NCBI GenBank assembly: GCA_961205875.1
Contig: OY540810.1
Location: 4,774,001-4,838,000, forward strand
Reading direction: 5' to 3'
DNA from: Sialis fuliginosa
Taxonomy: Eukaryota; Arthropoda; Insecta; Megaloptera; Sialidae
DNA length: 64,000 bases
Shown: in pieces, positions 37,401 through 49,724 of the stretch
How the letters are laid out: each line of letters starts with the position of its first letter
Numbering within the stretch: position 1 is the first letter of the stretch
Program-made: the position numbers and the translations under genes
The notes under the pieces: generated by a model
Databases searched by the model: none
Told to the model about the DNA's origin: nothing
Seen by the model: the letters and a program-made list of their open reading frames with translations, nothing else

Positions 37401-40400
37401 TTATGCAGTGATTATGGTTTATTATTAACACGCTTTAATATATCTTGACTTGTAACTTCCTAGCATTCTAAGCAAATCTTACAACTCACTTTTCACCAAC
37501 TTCTAATTGTCGTATCGATTTGAAACTTTGCATGCAAACTTATGCAATTCTGACAACAATACAATACCATCGAGCTTGTATTATGACGGAGGTGGGAGGT
37601 GGATAGATACTCCTCAGTAGCTAACAATAACAATAAACATCAAGTTTGGGCTCGTTTGACTTGTATCAACGATTCCTTTGGTTACATATTGTGACCAGGA
37701 GAGTTTGTTGATGGAGGAGGTCAAAATCCTGTTTTTTTAGTTTTTTTTTTTTTAAACTAGAATTTATTTATATCAACATCACAAGTACTATAGATTATTT
37801 TGTTATAACATTTATTAGAAAAAAATAAAATGAAATTTTCTTAATATTAGTCTATTCTTATCACAAGTCTAAGCAAATTCTAAGGTCTTTTGGAATAAAT
37901 AAACAGACAGTGTTGTTGATTATATAATAATAATTGATCAGAATAATTATATAATACAAATTTAAAAACAAAATGTAAAATTATGTAAATATGTTTGAAC
38001 GTTTAGCAATGTACGCCGCTGGTTATTAAATATGAATATCAACATTCACAAAACGTTGTTAAAAAGAAATAAACGCATGGCATTATCGTTGCGTGAAATA
38101 AAGAACGAAGTACATTTTTCACAGAATTCATTATAAAGGCGAGAACGTGTTTAAAATACAAAAATATGCGTTTGAATTTTTTGTACCGTAAAATGATGGA
38201 CATTTTTTAACCGAAGTTCTGGATTAATTTTTTATGTTTTCATATTAATATTACAAGGAGAGTAATTTTTATTTTATATTACCAGCTATTACTTATGCGT
38301 CTTAAGTTTAAAGGTGTTTGTTGATAATTTTTTATGCCTGTTTCTTACGTGATAAGAATGCTTGTTTCGGTATTTTTGTAAAACATTTCATAGCGTTAAA
38401 TATTAGCTTTAAAAATGATTGACAATAATATTTTACTGTATGCTCTGAATAAAAATATAAAATTTTAGTAAAAGAAAATAATGCGTTACATTAATTCATA
38501 TTTTATGACAGAAAATTAATAACTAATGTCTAGACTAAAAAAATAAGATAAATTGTATTAGGTATTGCGAAATTGACTAAGAGAAAAATTCTAGAATAAA
38601 TAACATTAATGTGAAATGATAAATATTAACCCTTCAGTGGGGGCACTTTATTTCACGACCATAGTACTGGCGCCATATTTATCAAATTCGCATATATTTT
38701 TAGCTATGATTTTTTATTTTTTATAAGTAGTGGCGCCAAAATTTTTCAATAATATATAAATCATTGATACTAAATGTAACGCAAAAAAAACTGGGAAGTT
38801 GCCGATGGGCCAATCATAGTAGGAGAAAATGAACGGGGTGGTTGGGATAATAGGATTCATGTAAGGAGTCACTGAGGTTATTCAGAAACCATAACACAAA
38901 AATAAAATATTTTATCAAAATGATAAATGTTAGTTTAGGTTAGGTTACATTAAATTTTTTAAATAGGTCGTAACATTGTATACTCAAAGAAATATTTTCA
39001 TTAAAAAATAAATTATTTAAAATCAATATTTTAAATGCAGAATTTTTTATTTTGTCATAATTATTTCGATACTACCAAATATATTGAATTATTTTTTGTT
39101 ATTTTCAAATTGCATAAAATCGTGTCACGCGCGTGACCTGACGTGAGTAAAATAATTTAACTAGTGAGCGTGATATTTTTCTATCGTCATGCGTGATCTG
39201 GTAAAAGTAAAAAAAATAATTTGTGAAGGTGTGCGATCGGGAATAAAACTTACACACGCATCTAATTCTCTTATCGATTACAAACATAACGGCAATATTC
39301 TTTATCATGTAAATATTAAAGCCAATGCTGAATAATAAAATAATGGCATACCCTAAACAACACTAATCATTCTATGTCCGGCCTTCATCTTCACAAATAC
39401 GCTTAATCGGTGATTGGTGGCTTACGATTAGAGATGTAATTTAATAAAAATCCGGGTAACAGGTTGCGAAGCACTCAGTGTTTCCGGCTTATGCACCACT
39501 GTATACCATCATTCATATCTCGAGCACGTTTGGGCAGTTTGTTAACTTGTCAAGATAACCGTCGATTTTTCCGACGCGGCGGTTTTTCTGCGCGCAGTTC
39601 GCCCATTATTTTCCCGACAACATGTTTGTTTGGTTTACCTTTACAGAGATACAGACACATACAGGGTTGAACTTATTGTTCACTCGTAGTTCAAGTGTTG
39701 TTATTTTTATCAAGTAGATAATCAATTGTATCACATAATTAAAATCACACTTGCAGTAATTACTGACCTAGTTGCTGTTACCAACTAATTTATCAGTGAT
39801 AAGATTTGATGTTAATGTTACACTGGATAAAAGCAGAGGGTGGTAGGTGGAACGCTTAACATTTAAATGTCAATTTACGTTAAAATTATAGTTGTAAAAA
39901 CAGAACAAAATTTATTACCCAATACATGAACACTTTACATAATGAACATTAATTTAATAAATATAAAAAAGTTGTTTACTCTTAAATATTACATACATTA
40001 AAAAAATTAGTTTGAGAAAATATTATTAAATAAAAAAATCACTATTTTGAGCTACAGTATCGGCATTGTCAATTTCACAGGATACTAATTTAACAGATGA
40101 AGTATATCTTCTTACCCCATTTGTCTTGTTTTTGACCTGCTTTAATTTTTTCAAAATATGTGTTACAGTTAATAATAAGTTTATTATTTATAATATGTTA
40201 AAATACTCTTCGATAACAGGAAAACATGGTTTATCAATAATAACATTTTTTTGTAATCTTTATTTATAGAAAACACAAAAATTCTTCAAAATAATGTCAG
40301 CAAATGAAAAATTATCAATTTTTAACAAAATATGCCTTTTCCTCTATAATGTATAGAAAAAATTTCTTAATAAATTCATTTTTATTATACTTTAGATTCT

Positions 40401-40490
40401 ACGTATTCGAAAGTTTAAGTCATTGTCTCACACGACATTTTTCATTCAGAATTTCATTGTCTGCGTGTTTTTGAGATCGATAATGACGAT
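37400..40490. other. AT-rich interval, no gene recognised
   Basis: A moderately GC-richer part near 37500-37720 and another at 39360-39670 contain short open frames without recognisable similarity. No bounded repeats were seen. Confidence 0.4.
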
Positions 40491-41263
40491 TTTGACATTA
40501 ATTTAACAAGATTCAGAATGGAAAATACAAAATGGTGGACAAAATCGCAGAAGTTTCAAAAACTTTATTTAACGCCACTTACGAAGTTTATTAGAAACAT
40601 GATTATGATTTTGCCAACAGTTATATCAATCTGGAGGTAGCGGATGGAAAATTTAATGACGTATCCAAATGGCGGAAACTGGGTAAATATCGGTGTGCAA
40701 ACTTCTTAACACCCTTCTTTCAAATAACGGAAACAATAAACAAATCATGTAATTAGAACGACCGATGGTAACTCATGTTTAAGTTTCGTCTTACAGCTTA
40801 CGATACCACATGAATTATATGTCAAAATGTATTATATTTTTACTTCATTTCATTATCATTATTATAAAATTTTGCTAATAACATTCATAAAGAATAAGGT
40901 TTCATTAATCGTTTTTAAAGGTTGAAATCAGGGAGTAATAATTTACAATAAGTTATATAATTTTCATTGTGTATTTTCGAACTACAATTGATAATAATTA
41001 GTTTTTTATCGGCCATTTTCACAGCACGGAATTAATATTTTCTACATTGTGTATCTCTTTGAATACAATTTACAATAAACAGGTTTTCATCAGCTGCTTC
41101 TACGTCTACTATTTGCTATTAATTGTAATAACGTTAAGTACTATTCTTTCTGCGTTAAATGGTGTAAAATTTTCGAATGCGTTTTCTAACCTTAAAACGC
41201 CTTGTTAGCCAAAATAAAAAAAACACGTGTTTAATGTTTTTCGATGTACTACGTGTGTGTAAA

Positions 41264-41550
41264 GTTTCAAGAATATCGGCGAGTGGCATTTGGGTAGATT
41301 TACTTGCAAGTCTCAAAGACCCAGTAGATTTTATTTTTCAAATAATTTAGCGATGGATGGTGCTAAAAAACGTGTTCTTCTCAATAGCTGTTAACTGTTT
41401 GTCTATTACTTGACGCCACAACTTGTCGTACTAATGAATCTGATAAAACCAATTTATTTATCTGTAATTAAATATTTCATCTAGTCAAAATTAGACACAA
41501 AAGTTTCAAGAATATCGGCGAGTGGCACTTGAGTAGGTTTACTTGTAAGA
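41264..41550. repeat. Direct repeat pair about 235 bp apart
   Basis: AAGTTTCAAGAATATCGGCG plus AGTGGCATTTGGGTAGATTT at about 41266 recurs as the same first block plus AGTGGCACTTGAGTAGGTTT at about 41501. Both copies are followed by ACTTGYAAG. This suggests two partly preserved tandem units. The 101-codon frame starting at 41529 begins inside the second copy and is not convincing. Confidence 0.6.
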
Positions 41551-41898
41551 CCGAACTGCGAGATGGAATATGTAATAAAACCAGCCCTGGGCACGCACAC
41601 ACTCTCATTTATAACACGCGTATGTATTCAGCTCGCACGATTTTGACGGTGGATTGTTTTGACATGTTTACTGTAATCGAATTATTTATAGATTTCATAA
41701 AGCACACACATTTGCCGCTGCCCTTGTGGAATATATTCAAGGGTTTAATAGATTTCATGCATATCGATTGTTTGTTGGCAAGATTTATTTTCTTCTTTAA
41801 CAACACTTCTCTTCCCTTTTTATTAGGCACATAAGTGAATCATTTCGAACTCAATTTAATAAATTGATAATTTAAATTGAGTTTACAGTGCTCCGAAT

Positions 41899-42120
41899 AG
41901 TGCCGGCCTTAGCAAATCTGGCGGCCTGGGCGATATTTATTTTTCCGCCCTCTCTCTTCCTAAAAAAATGTTAAAAAATCACCAATTAAAATTGATAAAT
42001 TAACAAATAAGTTGAATAATTCATATCTCAGTTTGGCGCGATCCTACAGACTCAAATTTTTTTTGAACAAATTAAAATTGATAAATCAACAAATAATTTA
42101 TTAGTTAGTATCTCAGCTAA
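41899..42120. mobile_element. hAT-like end fused to diverged satellite monomers
   Basis: AGTGCCGGCCTTAGCAAATC and GGCGGCCTGGGCGATATTTA match the style of the hAT end blocks at 1671-1735. Directly after it (41985-42060), TTAACAAATAAGTTGAATAA plus CAGTTTGGCGCGATCC is a diverged copy of the satellite B monomer in the same orientation, and a second partial copy follows to 42115. This is the third satellite-family locus in the window. Confidence 0.6.
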
Positions 42121-42124
42121 TACT

Positions 42125-44055
42125 TTATTAAAGGTTTTCTGGGTTGCTGAATAAGTATTTGTTAGTTAGTAGCTATCAAATAATCGATTTTTTTTACAAA
42201 TTAACATTGTTTATATTTAGCTATATTTTTTGCTTAATCGGGTTTAACTGACCGACAAAAAATTTAAAGATAAAAAAAAAATGATAAATATTTATATTCG
42301 ATCAAAAAAATATATAATTCACAGGTGTATAATATTGAATAGAAAATCTTAAATATTGTCTAAAATATATATTAACATAAAACATGATTATCAAAATGAC
42401 TATCCTAACCTTTTCAAACGAAGGCACAAGAATATATAATATCCGTTGAGTGAAACGAACGACGCCAAAACAAAAATGGCGTTTTAAATAAAATAATCCA
42501 ACCCTTTTAACGCACGCACTCGTACAAAATATCAAATATCAAAACAGTCGTTCTAACGGTGAAATATTAACAAGTTTAAATTTGTCCTTAATCAAATTTA
42601 TGGATAAAATTTATGTATCTTTTAATCTCTTTTATGGAATCTTTATGCTCGCGCCAGCATCGACAAAGCGAGCGTTTTCATCACAAAGGGGGCTTAGTGC
42701 GCTGTAAAACCGTTTAAAATGGGATTAAATTGATTGTGTGGGATGTTATCTGAATTTGATGTGTTTGTGAATGTGTGTGTAAATATAATAGTAACAGTAA
42801 TCTATATACTCACATATGTGTACATAAAATTTATGCATATTGATACTAATTATGAGCACATGTTTGTCCAATGGCATACATCTTCCAGCAAAATCTCTCT
42901 TGTTACTACCATACTGATTCGATGTTTAATACAGATATTCATTTGTCCAGTCTCATGGTCGTACTATGTAAATTTAAACGACAGTTCACTGAAAATTATA
43001 ATTAATTAGTTTTTTTTACTTGGCGTATGTGTGCTAAGTAGGTATCAGTGATCTAAAAGCCGTGGTGATAGGTACACATAATAATATTATTAATTGCACG
43101 CCCCAGCAGGCTCTGCTTGGATGTGAGTTTTACTGTCATCCAAAAAAAATTTTCGAATGAAAATTGTTAAAATGAACATTATGTATTAAATTTCTTCAGT
43201 AACCCACTTAAAAGTTAACATTTTCTGAAAGAGAACTTTACAGTCTCCATATTTTATGGCCAGGTCATGTTATTTATTACTATTGCTCTTAAATTCATAA
43301 CGATTTGACACTTCGTAGATAGTGTTTGCTATAGTTTTGGTCTAGACCAAATTCTTTATAATAACAGATATTAATCATGGATTATTCGAACATTGAAATA
43401 AACCTTTTTTATTACATGGCTGTAGAATAGATATAAGGGAATGCAATCTCTCTCTCTTTGGGTTCGTGATTTGCAAAAATGTAAAACATAGTGATGTAAA
43501 AACAACTTTTGTTAAAAAAAAGAAAGAAAATATTTCCCTTGATAAAAGTACGTACTGCCACCACTTTTAATAATTAATAAAACGATCCACTTCAAATTAT
43601 TGGAGGATCATAACAAACATTTTATTAAAATTTTTTTAATACGTACTCCTGTTAAGTTCTAATTTCTAGATAATTAACATTTTTATTTAAGTACATCAAG
43701 CGAGAGACTTCAAATTTTTAATAATATTCTTGATTAGAAATATTTATAGCTACACAGTTATTAAATTCTAAACTTTGTATCAAAAATTTCAATAATTATT
43801 GAAAATTGATGAACAAATTTTCATTTAATTGGATTGATATTACGCATTTATCTTCAATTCATATTACAATACCATACAAAAAAAATGTCAAAGAGGTATG
43901 TGCGGATGAACGTATCAAATAATTCTCAATTGTAATGATTCTCTTTTGTTTTATTGTATGTACATATTACTACTACAAATGTCATCTCTGGTCAAAATGG
44001 TATAACAATTTAGTAATACATTTCGAAAAACAATGCAAAATAATAATGTGATTCA
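42125..44055. other. AT-rich interval, no gene recognised
   Basis: A 91-codon plus-strand frame at 42734-43009 is AT-rich and hydrophobic, without a domain I recognise. No repeats with visible ends were found. Confidence 0.4.
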
Positions 44056-44059
44056 CCAT

Positions 44060-44640
44060 TTTTTTAAGGTTTCCGTGGAAAACTAGGAAACCTTTTAATT
44101 TCGCCATGTCCGTCCGTTAGGTTTCTTAAAATGAAACAAGAAATGTTAAATGATCTTTTGATTTTAACTCTTCAGTCGCAATATATTTGTATTTAAATGT
44201 CGTTATTAGAGCGTCCCATTCCCCTTAATTACTAAACTATCAATTCAAAAAATCTAAAAAAAAACAACAGAATGTAGTTTTTAATTGATACTTTCACTGA
44301 AAACTATAACGAACACTGTCAAAATTATTTTGGACCCCCTCCCATAGACTGAAAATTATACTCAATTTTTTTCACTCACCCCATTGAGTGGGGTATCTTT
44401 AGATAGGTCTTCTAAAATGCAACAAAAAATATTATATGACCTTTTGATTTTAACCCTTTAGTCACGATATAATGCAATGTGGTTATCAGTGCGCTCCCCC
44501 CCTCTACTTTCTAATCTATCGATGCAAAAAATCTAATAAAAAATCCAGAATGTAGCTTTTAATTAGTACGAACACTGTAGCTAGAATAGTTTATAAAAAA
44601 AATGAAATAACTCTTGTTTATAAATCGTAATGACTACGAA
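44060..44640. repeat. Degenerate tandem duplication, period about 290 bp
   Basis: TTCTTAAAATGAAACAAGAA and GATCTTTTGATTTTAACTCT in the first half correspond to TTCTAAAATGCAACAAAAAA and GACCTTTTGATTTTAACCCT in the second, followed in both by a CAGTCGCAATATA/TAGTCACGATATA block and a C-rich stretch. The start AGGTTTCCGTGGAAAACTAG with GTCCGTCCG is in a style common in insect retroelement tails. Confidence 0.6.
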
Positions 44641-45048
44641 ACCTATCATCAACTTGGCCGTTTTATTTTAAATTTAGTATTAGAAAATAAAATTAATTAT
44701 AAACATGTTCACAATGCACCTAAATAAATATCACACATAACCTTATTTGACATTAGATATCAGTCTGTTTTGTTGGTTCATAAAAATTTAATATCTTTAA
44801 TGACATTATTGATAATATATAAATTTTCTATTTACTTGATTGATTTATGATTCATGTGAATTGTTTGAAATCGATAATTGTTTTCATTATCATTTTCTGA
44901 ATGAATTTTATAATAATTGAACAAAAATTGTAACTAGCTTCACGTTGATACGAAAGTTTAATCTACTTCGTCTCATTTTTTGAGACTAATTGTAAGATCT
45001 AGACGTGACTGGTTTGAATTTTATCGAAACAATATTAGTTTCAGAAAC

Positions 45049-45085
45049 ACTTCTGAAGAAGACTCTGAGAGTCGAAACGTCAAGT
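45049..45085 (+). ncRNA. Hammerhead-ribozyme-like motif 4
   Basis: It reads ACTT, CTGAAGA, A, GACTC, loop TGA, GAGTC, GAAACGTC, AAGT. Stem II is five perfect pairs and stem I at least four. CTGANGA and GAAA are intact, and the predicted cleavage base after ACGT is C, which is allowed. It is the same family as motif 3 (shared ACTTCTG..GA and AAACGTCAAGT). Confidence 0.6.
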
Positions 45086-45184
45086 TATAAAATACGACAA
45101 CATTCCGAATAGTTAGCTTTTATGAAACGATACCAATTTTATCTAAAAATCTCATCGAGTCTTGGTTTGAATAATAATTAATTA

Positions 45185-45320
45185 CAGTGGAACCTCTTTA
45201 GTACGTTTTTTGCCATAGTATGTTTTTAATTTTAGGTCCCGGTATTCAAGACCCCAAGTTAAAATATTTCGTTAGTACGTTTTTCTCGTTAGTACCTACG
45301 TGTTTTCCCCTCAGTCTCTT
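45185..45320. mobile_element. Tc1/mariner-pogo-like terminal fragment
   Basis: TA followed by CAGTGGAACCTCTTTAGTAC and repeated TTAGTACGTTTTT strings resembles pogo/Tigger-type ends of the form CAGTNGAACCTC. No matching right end was found nearby, so only one terminus remains. Confidence 0.4.
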
Positions 45321-46048
45321 CAAACGAAACTGTTATAAATCCAAGACGAAATTTACCTAAACTTATTCTCGTCTTATCTTGTGCGAAGCTTTAATACAAA
45401 ATTTCAATAATTGTTTAAAAAAAATCTTTTCCAAATATTTTTTTAAATTATACTGTTGCATGAGAAACATATGCTTGAAAAATCGTTAAAAATATAGATT
45501 TTACTCATCACATCGAAAATAGTTTAGATTATTGAACTTACTAAAAGTATTAAAAATCCACATGAAAATTTTTCATTTAGTCAGAATCTAAAAACAGTTT
45601 TATATTAGCACAACGTTATATTTACATACGGATACATGAAATGTAATCGTATATAAAAAAACAAACTATTTTACTAACGTTTGCCAGGAGGCAGTACTTT
45701 AAAATGTAAAATATAATTACCAATCAGAATTGCGATGAGGTCATATCTTTTATGTCATACGCCTATGCCTATATAAAACTATTTTTACAATAAAGTTAAA
45801 ATGTTTAGTTTACTACCTAGTAAAGATAACAGCTTTTTATTAATACTAAAATGTGGTTTATAATATTTTACATTCATAATTTGCTTTGCATTTATGTTTA
45901 TTATTTCTAAACACTGTATCTAATTAGAAAACTCATTGTCAGTACAAGCACAATATTTGGATAAGTGTTTTAATTTATTTAATTTTTATGTTTAACTTAA
46001 TAACAAGAAAATCAAATTATAATATAAATAATATATTTAAAAAAACAT

Positions 46049-46556
46049 CTGCCAAGTAAATGCACAATGCTTTCTCGTGCTAAATTCACTAAAGATAGTT
46101 TGGGTGCATTTAGCGAGCTCAGCGGTTGAAAGTCAGCAGTCAACTGCTTCAAATTTTCTCTAAACCGTGAGCTTACAGTCATAGTATCACAAAAAACATA
46201 AATATTACCATAAACATTTCTACGAACGAGCCTGTTGTTTATAATAACGAAATCCTTTAAAAAAATTGGTTTGTTCATTTTTTTCGACAAAAACGACTCA
46301 GAAAACGCAAAAATAATTTACCGAACCAAAAAGTTTTGACGTCTAAATATGAACAAGTCAGAGCCAGCTAATAGCTGACCGACGCAGCGTTAATTTTTTG
46401 CGCTGACCTTTTTACTCAACAGTTGGAAGTCAGCGTTTGCGCAGCGGCCCGTTTAGCAAAACTGATTTGGTCAGCATCTCAGCCGCTGACGTTCGCTAAA
46501 CGCACGTAATTATTGAACAATTTAAATAAAACCCGATAGTGTTTAGATAAATTGTT
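46049..46556 (+). repeat. Dispersed repeat R, copy 4, interrupted
   Basis: TGCCAAGTAAATGCACAATG to AAATTCACTAAAGATA (46050-46097) and TAATTATTGAACAATTTAAA onward (46507-46556) match consecutive parts of copy 3, with the element at 46098-46506 inserted between. Homology to R is lost soon after AGATAAATTG, so this copy is truncated. Confidence 0.75.
46098..46506. mobile_element. MITE nested in repeat R
   Basis: The ends GGGTGCATTTAGCGAGCTCA and, reversed, CGTGCGTTTAGCGAACGTCA are imperfect inverted repeats continuing through GCGGYTGA. TA flanks both sides (46096-46097 and 46507-46508). Comparison with R copy 3 (AAAGGTAATTAATTATTGAA) shows the uninterrupted site. The 409-bp body has many GTCAGC/GCTGAC motifs near both ends. 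The minus-strand open frame across 46012-46290 spans the insertion boundary and is spurious. Confidence 0.8.
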
Positions 46557-47211
46557 CTCCTAACCCAAATCATCCTATTACCTATATTTTTAGTACCTAA
46601 ACATCAACTAAATTAATGTAATCTTGAAATGAAACATATAGGTAGTATATATTTCTTGTATGTGTTCTTAAAATCATAAATAAAGTATTATAGAACTTCT
46701 CTGGTTCAATAGCACCCAACGATTTGGGTGTTTTCAGGAGTTCGAATGAACAAAAACAATATGAACGTCACGATAGCTTTTTTCCCGTTCAGTTAACACG
46801 GAATTCGTGCTTCGTGTCTATAATTCTCGTGAAAATTACGATAATAATTTAGGTTAATTTAAAGGAATTCCACAATCGATTCTTTATCAGTATAATATGT
46901 AATAAGACATTTCGTGAAAACTGCAAAACATCTGCAATGTAAGCCTTATTGATTTTCTCCCGCCGCGTGTTTTTTTTTCTCTCGCAGCTACATGTGCTAA
47001 TTGGTATTCTGAAGATGTAGTAATATTGTGTGTAAATAAAAGATTTTAAGGTTATTATTATGGAGATTTTTTAACGTACTTGCTATTTTAATTCAAATTT
47101 AATATATTACACGCTGTTGTTTTTTACATTATTTGAAAATTATTTCGAGTAGTTATTCCAGACAACTTTTCCAGAATATCTATATAGAGATATCAGTAAG
47201 TGCAAGACATA

Positions 47212-47913
47212 CCCGGGAAAAAATTTCAGATCTGAAGTGATCTCGGTTGATCTTCATTTTGGAACAAATCAGATCTTTGTAAATAAATAAACTTTTATCT
47301 ACCTTAAATAACAAATACACATATACTACCTATATAGAAACCTTGTTTATAATTTAATCAATAAAAAAAAATTGTACAGAAACGTATTGAATGATATTTG
47401 AGGCCCGTTTTTTAAATTAATAAATAAATTCACAACTCACCCCCTGTCACAGATGAAGGGTTGTAATTGATCTCATTCGATCCAGCGGGAAAAATACTTC
47501 GGGATACTAGGAGTGTGGGGGGCAAAACAACCCTCTATCTAGCACAGGAGTCGAGATATTTACGATTTTCTATAATGAATACCATAAGTAGCGAAACAGA
47601 GAAAAATTCACCTAGTATCCCGAAGTATTTTTCCCGCTGGATCGAATGAGACCAATAACAACCCTTCATCTGTGACAGGGGGTGAGTTGTGAATTTATTT
47701 ATTAACTTAATACACGGGCCTCAAATATCATTCAATACGTTTCTGTACAGTTTTTTTTTTAAATTGATTATATTATAAACAAGGTTTCTATATAGTATAT
47801 GTATATTAATTTGTTATTTAAGGTAGACAAAAGTTTATTTATCTATAAAGATCTGATTTGTTCCAAAATGAAGATCAACCGAGATCACTTCAGATCTGAA
47901 ATTTTTTCCCGGG
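47212..47913. mobile_element. Long fold-back element, arms about 300 bp
   Basis: The left arm (47212-47511) starts CCCGGGAAAAAATTTCAGAT and the right arm (47611-47913) is its near-perfect reverse complement, ending TTTTTTCCCGGG. The loop is about 99 bp. TA flanks both ends (47210-47211 and 47914-47915). Arms differ by small indels and scattered substitutions. Each arm includes CACCCCCTGTCACAGATGAA next to GGGTTGTA, related to the ends of the element at 2888-3835. Open frames spanning the arms are not genes. Confidence 0.92.
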
Positions 47914-48889
47914 TATAGATATATGTAATTAAATGGGATGAATTTATTTGCAAGTAATAGAGAATTGATTTTTCATTTTCAAATTCAATTCAATTTTCAA
48001 TTCCCAAAAACTGAGATGAGACTTATCTGACTCTCGTGTCGTCTTATCTCGTGTTAAACCCTATTTAATTTTCATAGTTTAATTAGTCAAAGAAATGAAA
48101 TTTTCAGAAAATGTACATATATTACTAGATAATTTTTAATATACAAACTACGAATTTCATATACATTAAAATAATTACCATAGAATTATGGATAGATATG
48201 GCTCATGCATTGCAGCCAATCGTAATTATTTTATTAATTAATTTTAAGTACATATTGCAACTTGCAACCATCCGTAAAAAAGTTTCGCTCGTTTTGTTTA
48301 CTATCGTCAGATACACAAGAATGCAATACAAAAGTAAACATTCCACATAAAACAAAATACAACATGAAACCAAAAAGCACCGTATCGATCTATCTATCTA
48401 TTACTATCGGCACCGATGTAACATCCAACTCGGATTACACAGGCTGTAACCCACAAACTAGTACGTTGTCAAGAGCAGCGGCTTTTGTTGTGGTGATATA
48501 TACTAACCAACAGTGATTTATATATCTATAAACAATTTGTCATAGTGCTCTGGATTCTATAAATGCCGTTTATGCTAAACATACAACAGAGCCTATAGTC
48601 TCTACTCGGCGCTCTTTTGTTTCCGGGAAAAACAAAGACACCATCGCTCATTCTGCAGAATTCAAACAATAAATCAAAAAAATATTTTTTATTTATATTT
48701 AAATCACAGTACGATGTATGTATGAATGTAAATGTGAATTGATTTAAATGTCGGACTGAAATATTTTAAATGGATATAGAATGTATATAGTTGAGCATAA
48801 TATACAAACAATTTAGTTTTATTTTTAAATTCTGCATTAAATATTTTTGTTTTAAATTAAATCTATGACCTGTAAATTTAGGGTGGTCC

Positions 48890-49722
48890 TTATATGGGGT
48901 TAGGACGAATTTTGACTGGGCCAGCTTTAAATAATTCAAAAAGATTGTGGAAAAATTTTCAGTCCTCTATTTTAAAAAATGGCCATTACCAAAGGGGGGT
49001 GATTTTCCCATTTAAAATATACGTGTTTTTTCGATTTTTCAAAAACCTGCGTACTAGAGTGTCTTAAACTCTTTCTAAAAATCTAGAATACTCATGAAAG
49101 CATCCCTGGTACTCATATTCCATATCTTGATGGATAAAGTAAATTTCTGATTTAACGTTGTCTGTTATATGGGTGGGTCATTGGGTCATTCCATCAAGAA
49201 AATTTAAAAAAAAAAAAAACAATTTCTGGATAATTTTGTCAGAAAAATGTTTGACAATAAAAATGATCTTGAAATAAATAAAAAATTGATTCTAAAATCA
49301 AAAAAGATCATTTCATATTAATTTCTAACTGACGCGACCAATTTTTTTTTCAATTTTAATTTTAGAATCAAAATTTTTTATTTCAAGATCAAAAAAATTG
49401 TTTTTTAATTTTCTCTTGATGAAATGACCCAATGACCCATATAGCTGTCAACGTTGAATCAGAAGTTTACTTTATTCATCAAGATATGGAGTACCGGGGA
49501 TGCTTTCATGAGTAGGTATTCTAGATTTTTAGAAAGACTAGTACGCAGGTCTTTGAAAAATCGAAAAAAAAAACACGTGTATTTTAAATGGGAAAATCAC
49601 CCCCCTCTGGTAATGGTCATTTTTTAAGATAGAGGGCTGAAACTTTTTCCACATTCTTTTTGAATTATTTGGAGCTGATTTTAGGGGCGGCCCGGTCAAA
49701 ATTCGTCCTAAACCCCATATAA
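48890..49722. mobile_element. Long fold-back element, arms about 380 bp
   Basis: The left end TTATATGGGGTTAGGACGAA and the right end, reversed, TTATATGGGGTTTAGGACGA, continue through AATTTTGACYGGGCC, a GGGGTGATTTTCCCA block, ACTCATGAAAGCATCCC and GGGTCATTGGGTCAT. Pairing extends almost to the centre (about 49290). The arms are more diverged than those of the 47212 element. It is non-coding; a minus-strand frame at 49538-49732 is arm sequence. Confidence 0.88.
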
Positions 49723-49724
49723 TA

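Noticed and set aside
1593-38640. Several TTAACCCTT strings (about 1593, 20866, 26927, 31989 and 38628), considered as piggyBac-type ends with TTAA targets
   Set aside because: No matching AAGGGTTAA ends at suitable distances were found, and the following bases are not conserved between sites.
41529-41834. 101-codon frame
   Set aside because: It begins inside a repeated block (41501-41550), and the rest overlaps an equally open antisense frame.
47467-47649. 60-codon frame through the fold-back centre
   Set aside because: It consists of arm and loop sequence of the element at 47212-47913; both arms give mirrored frames.
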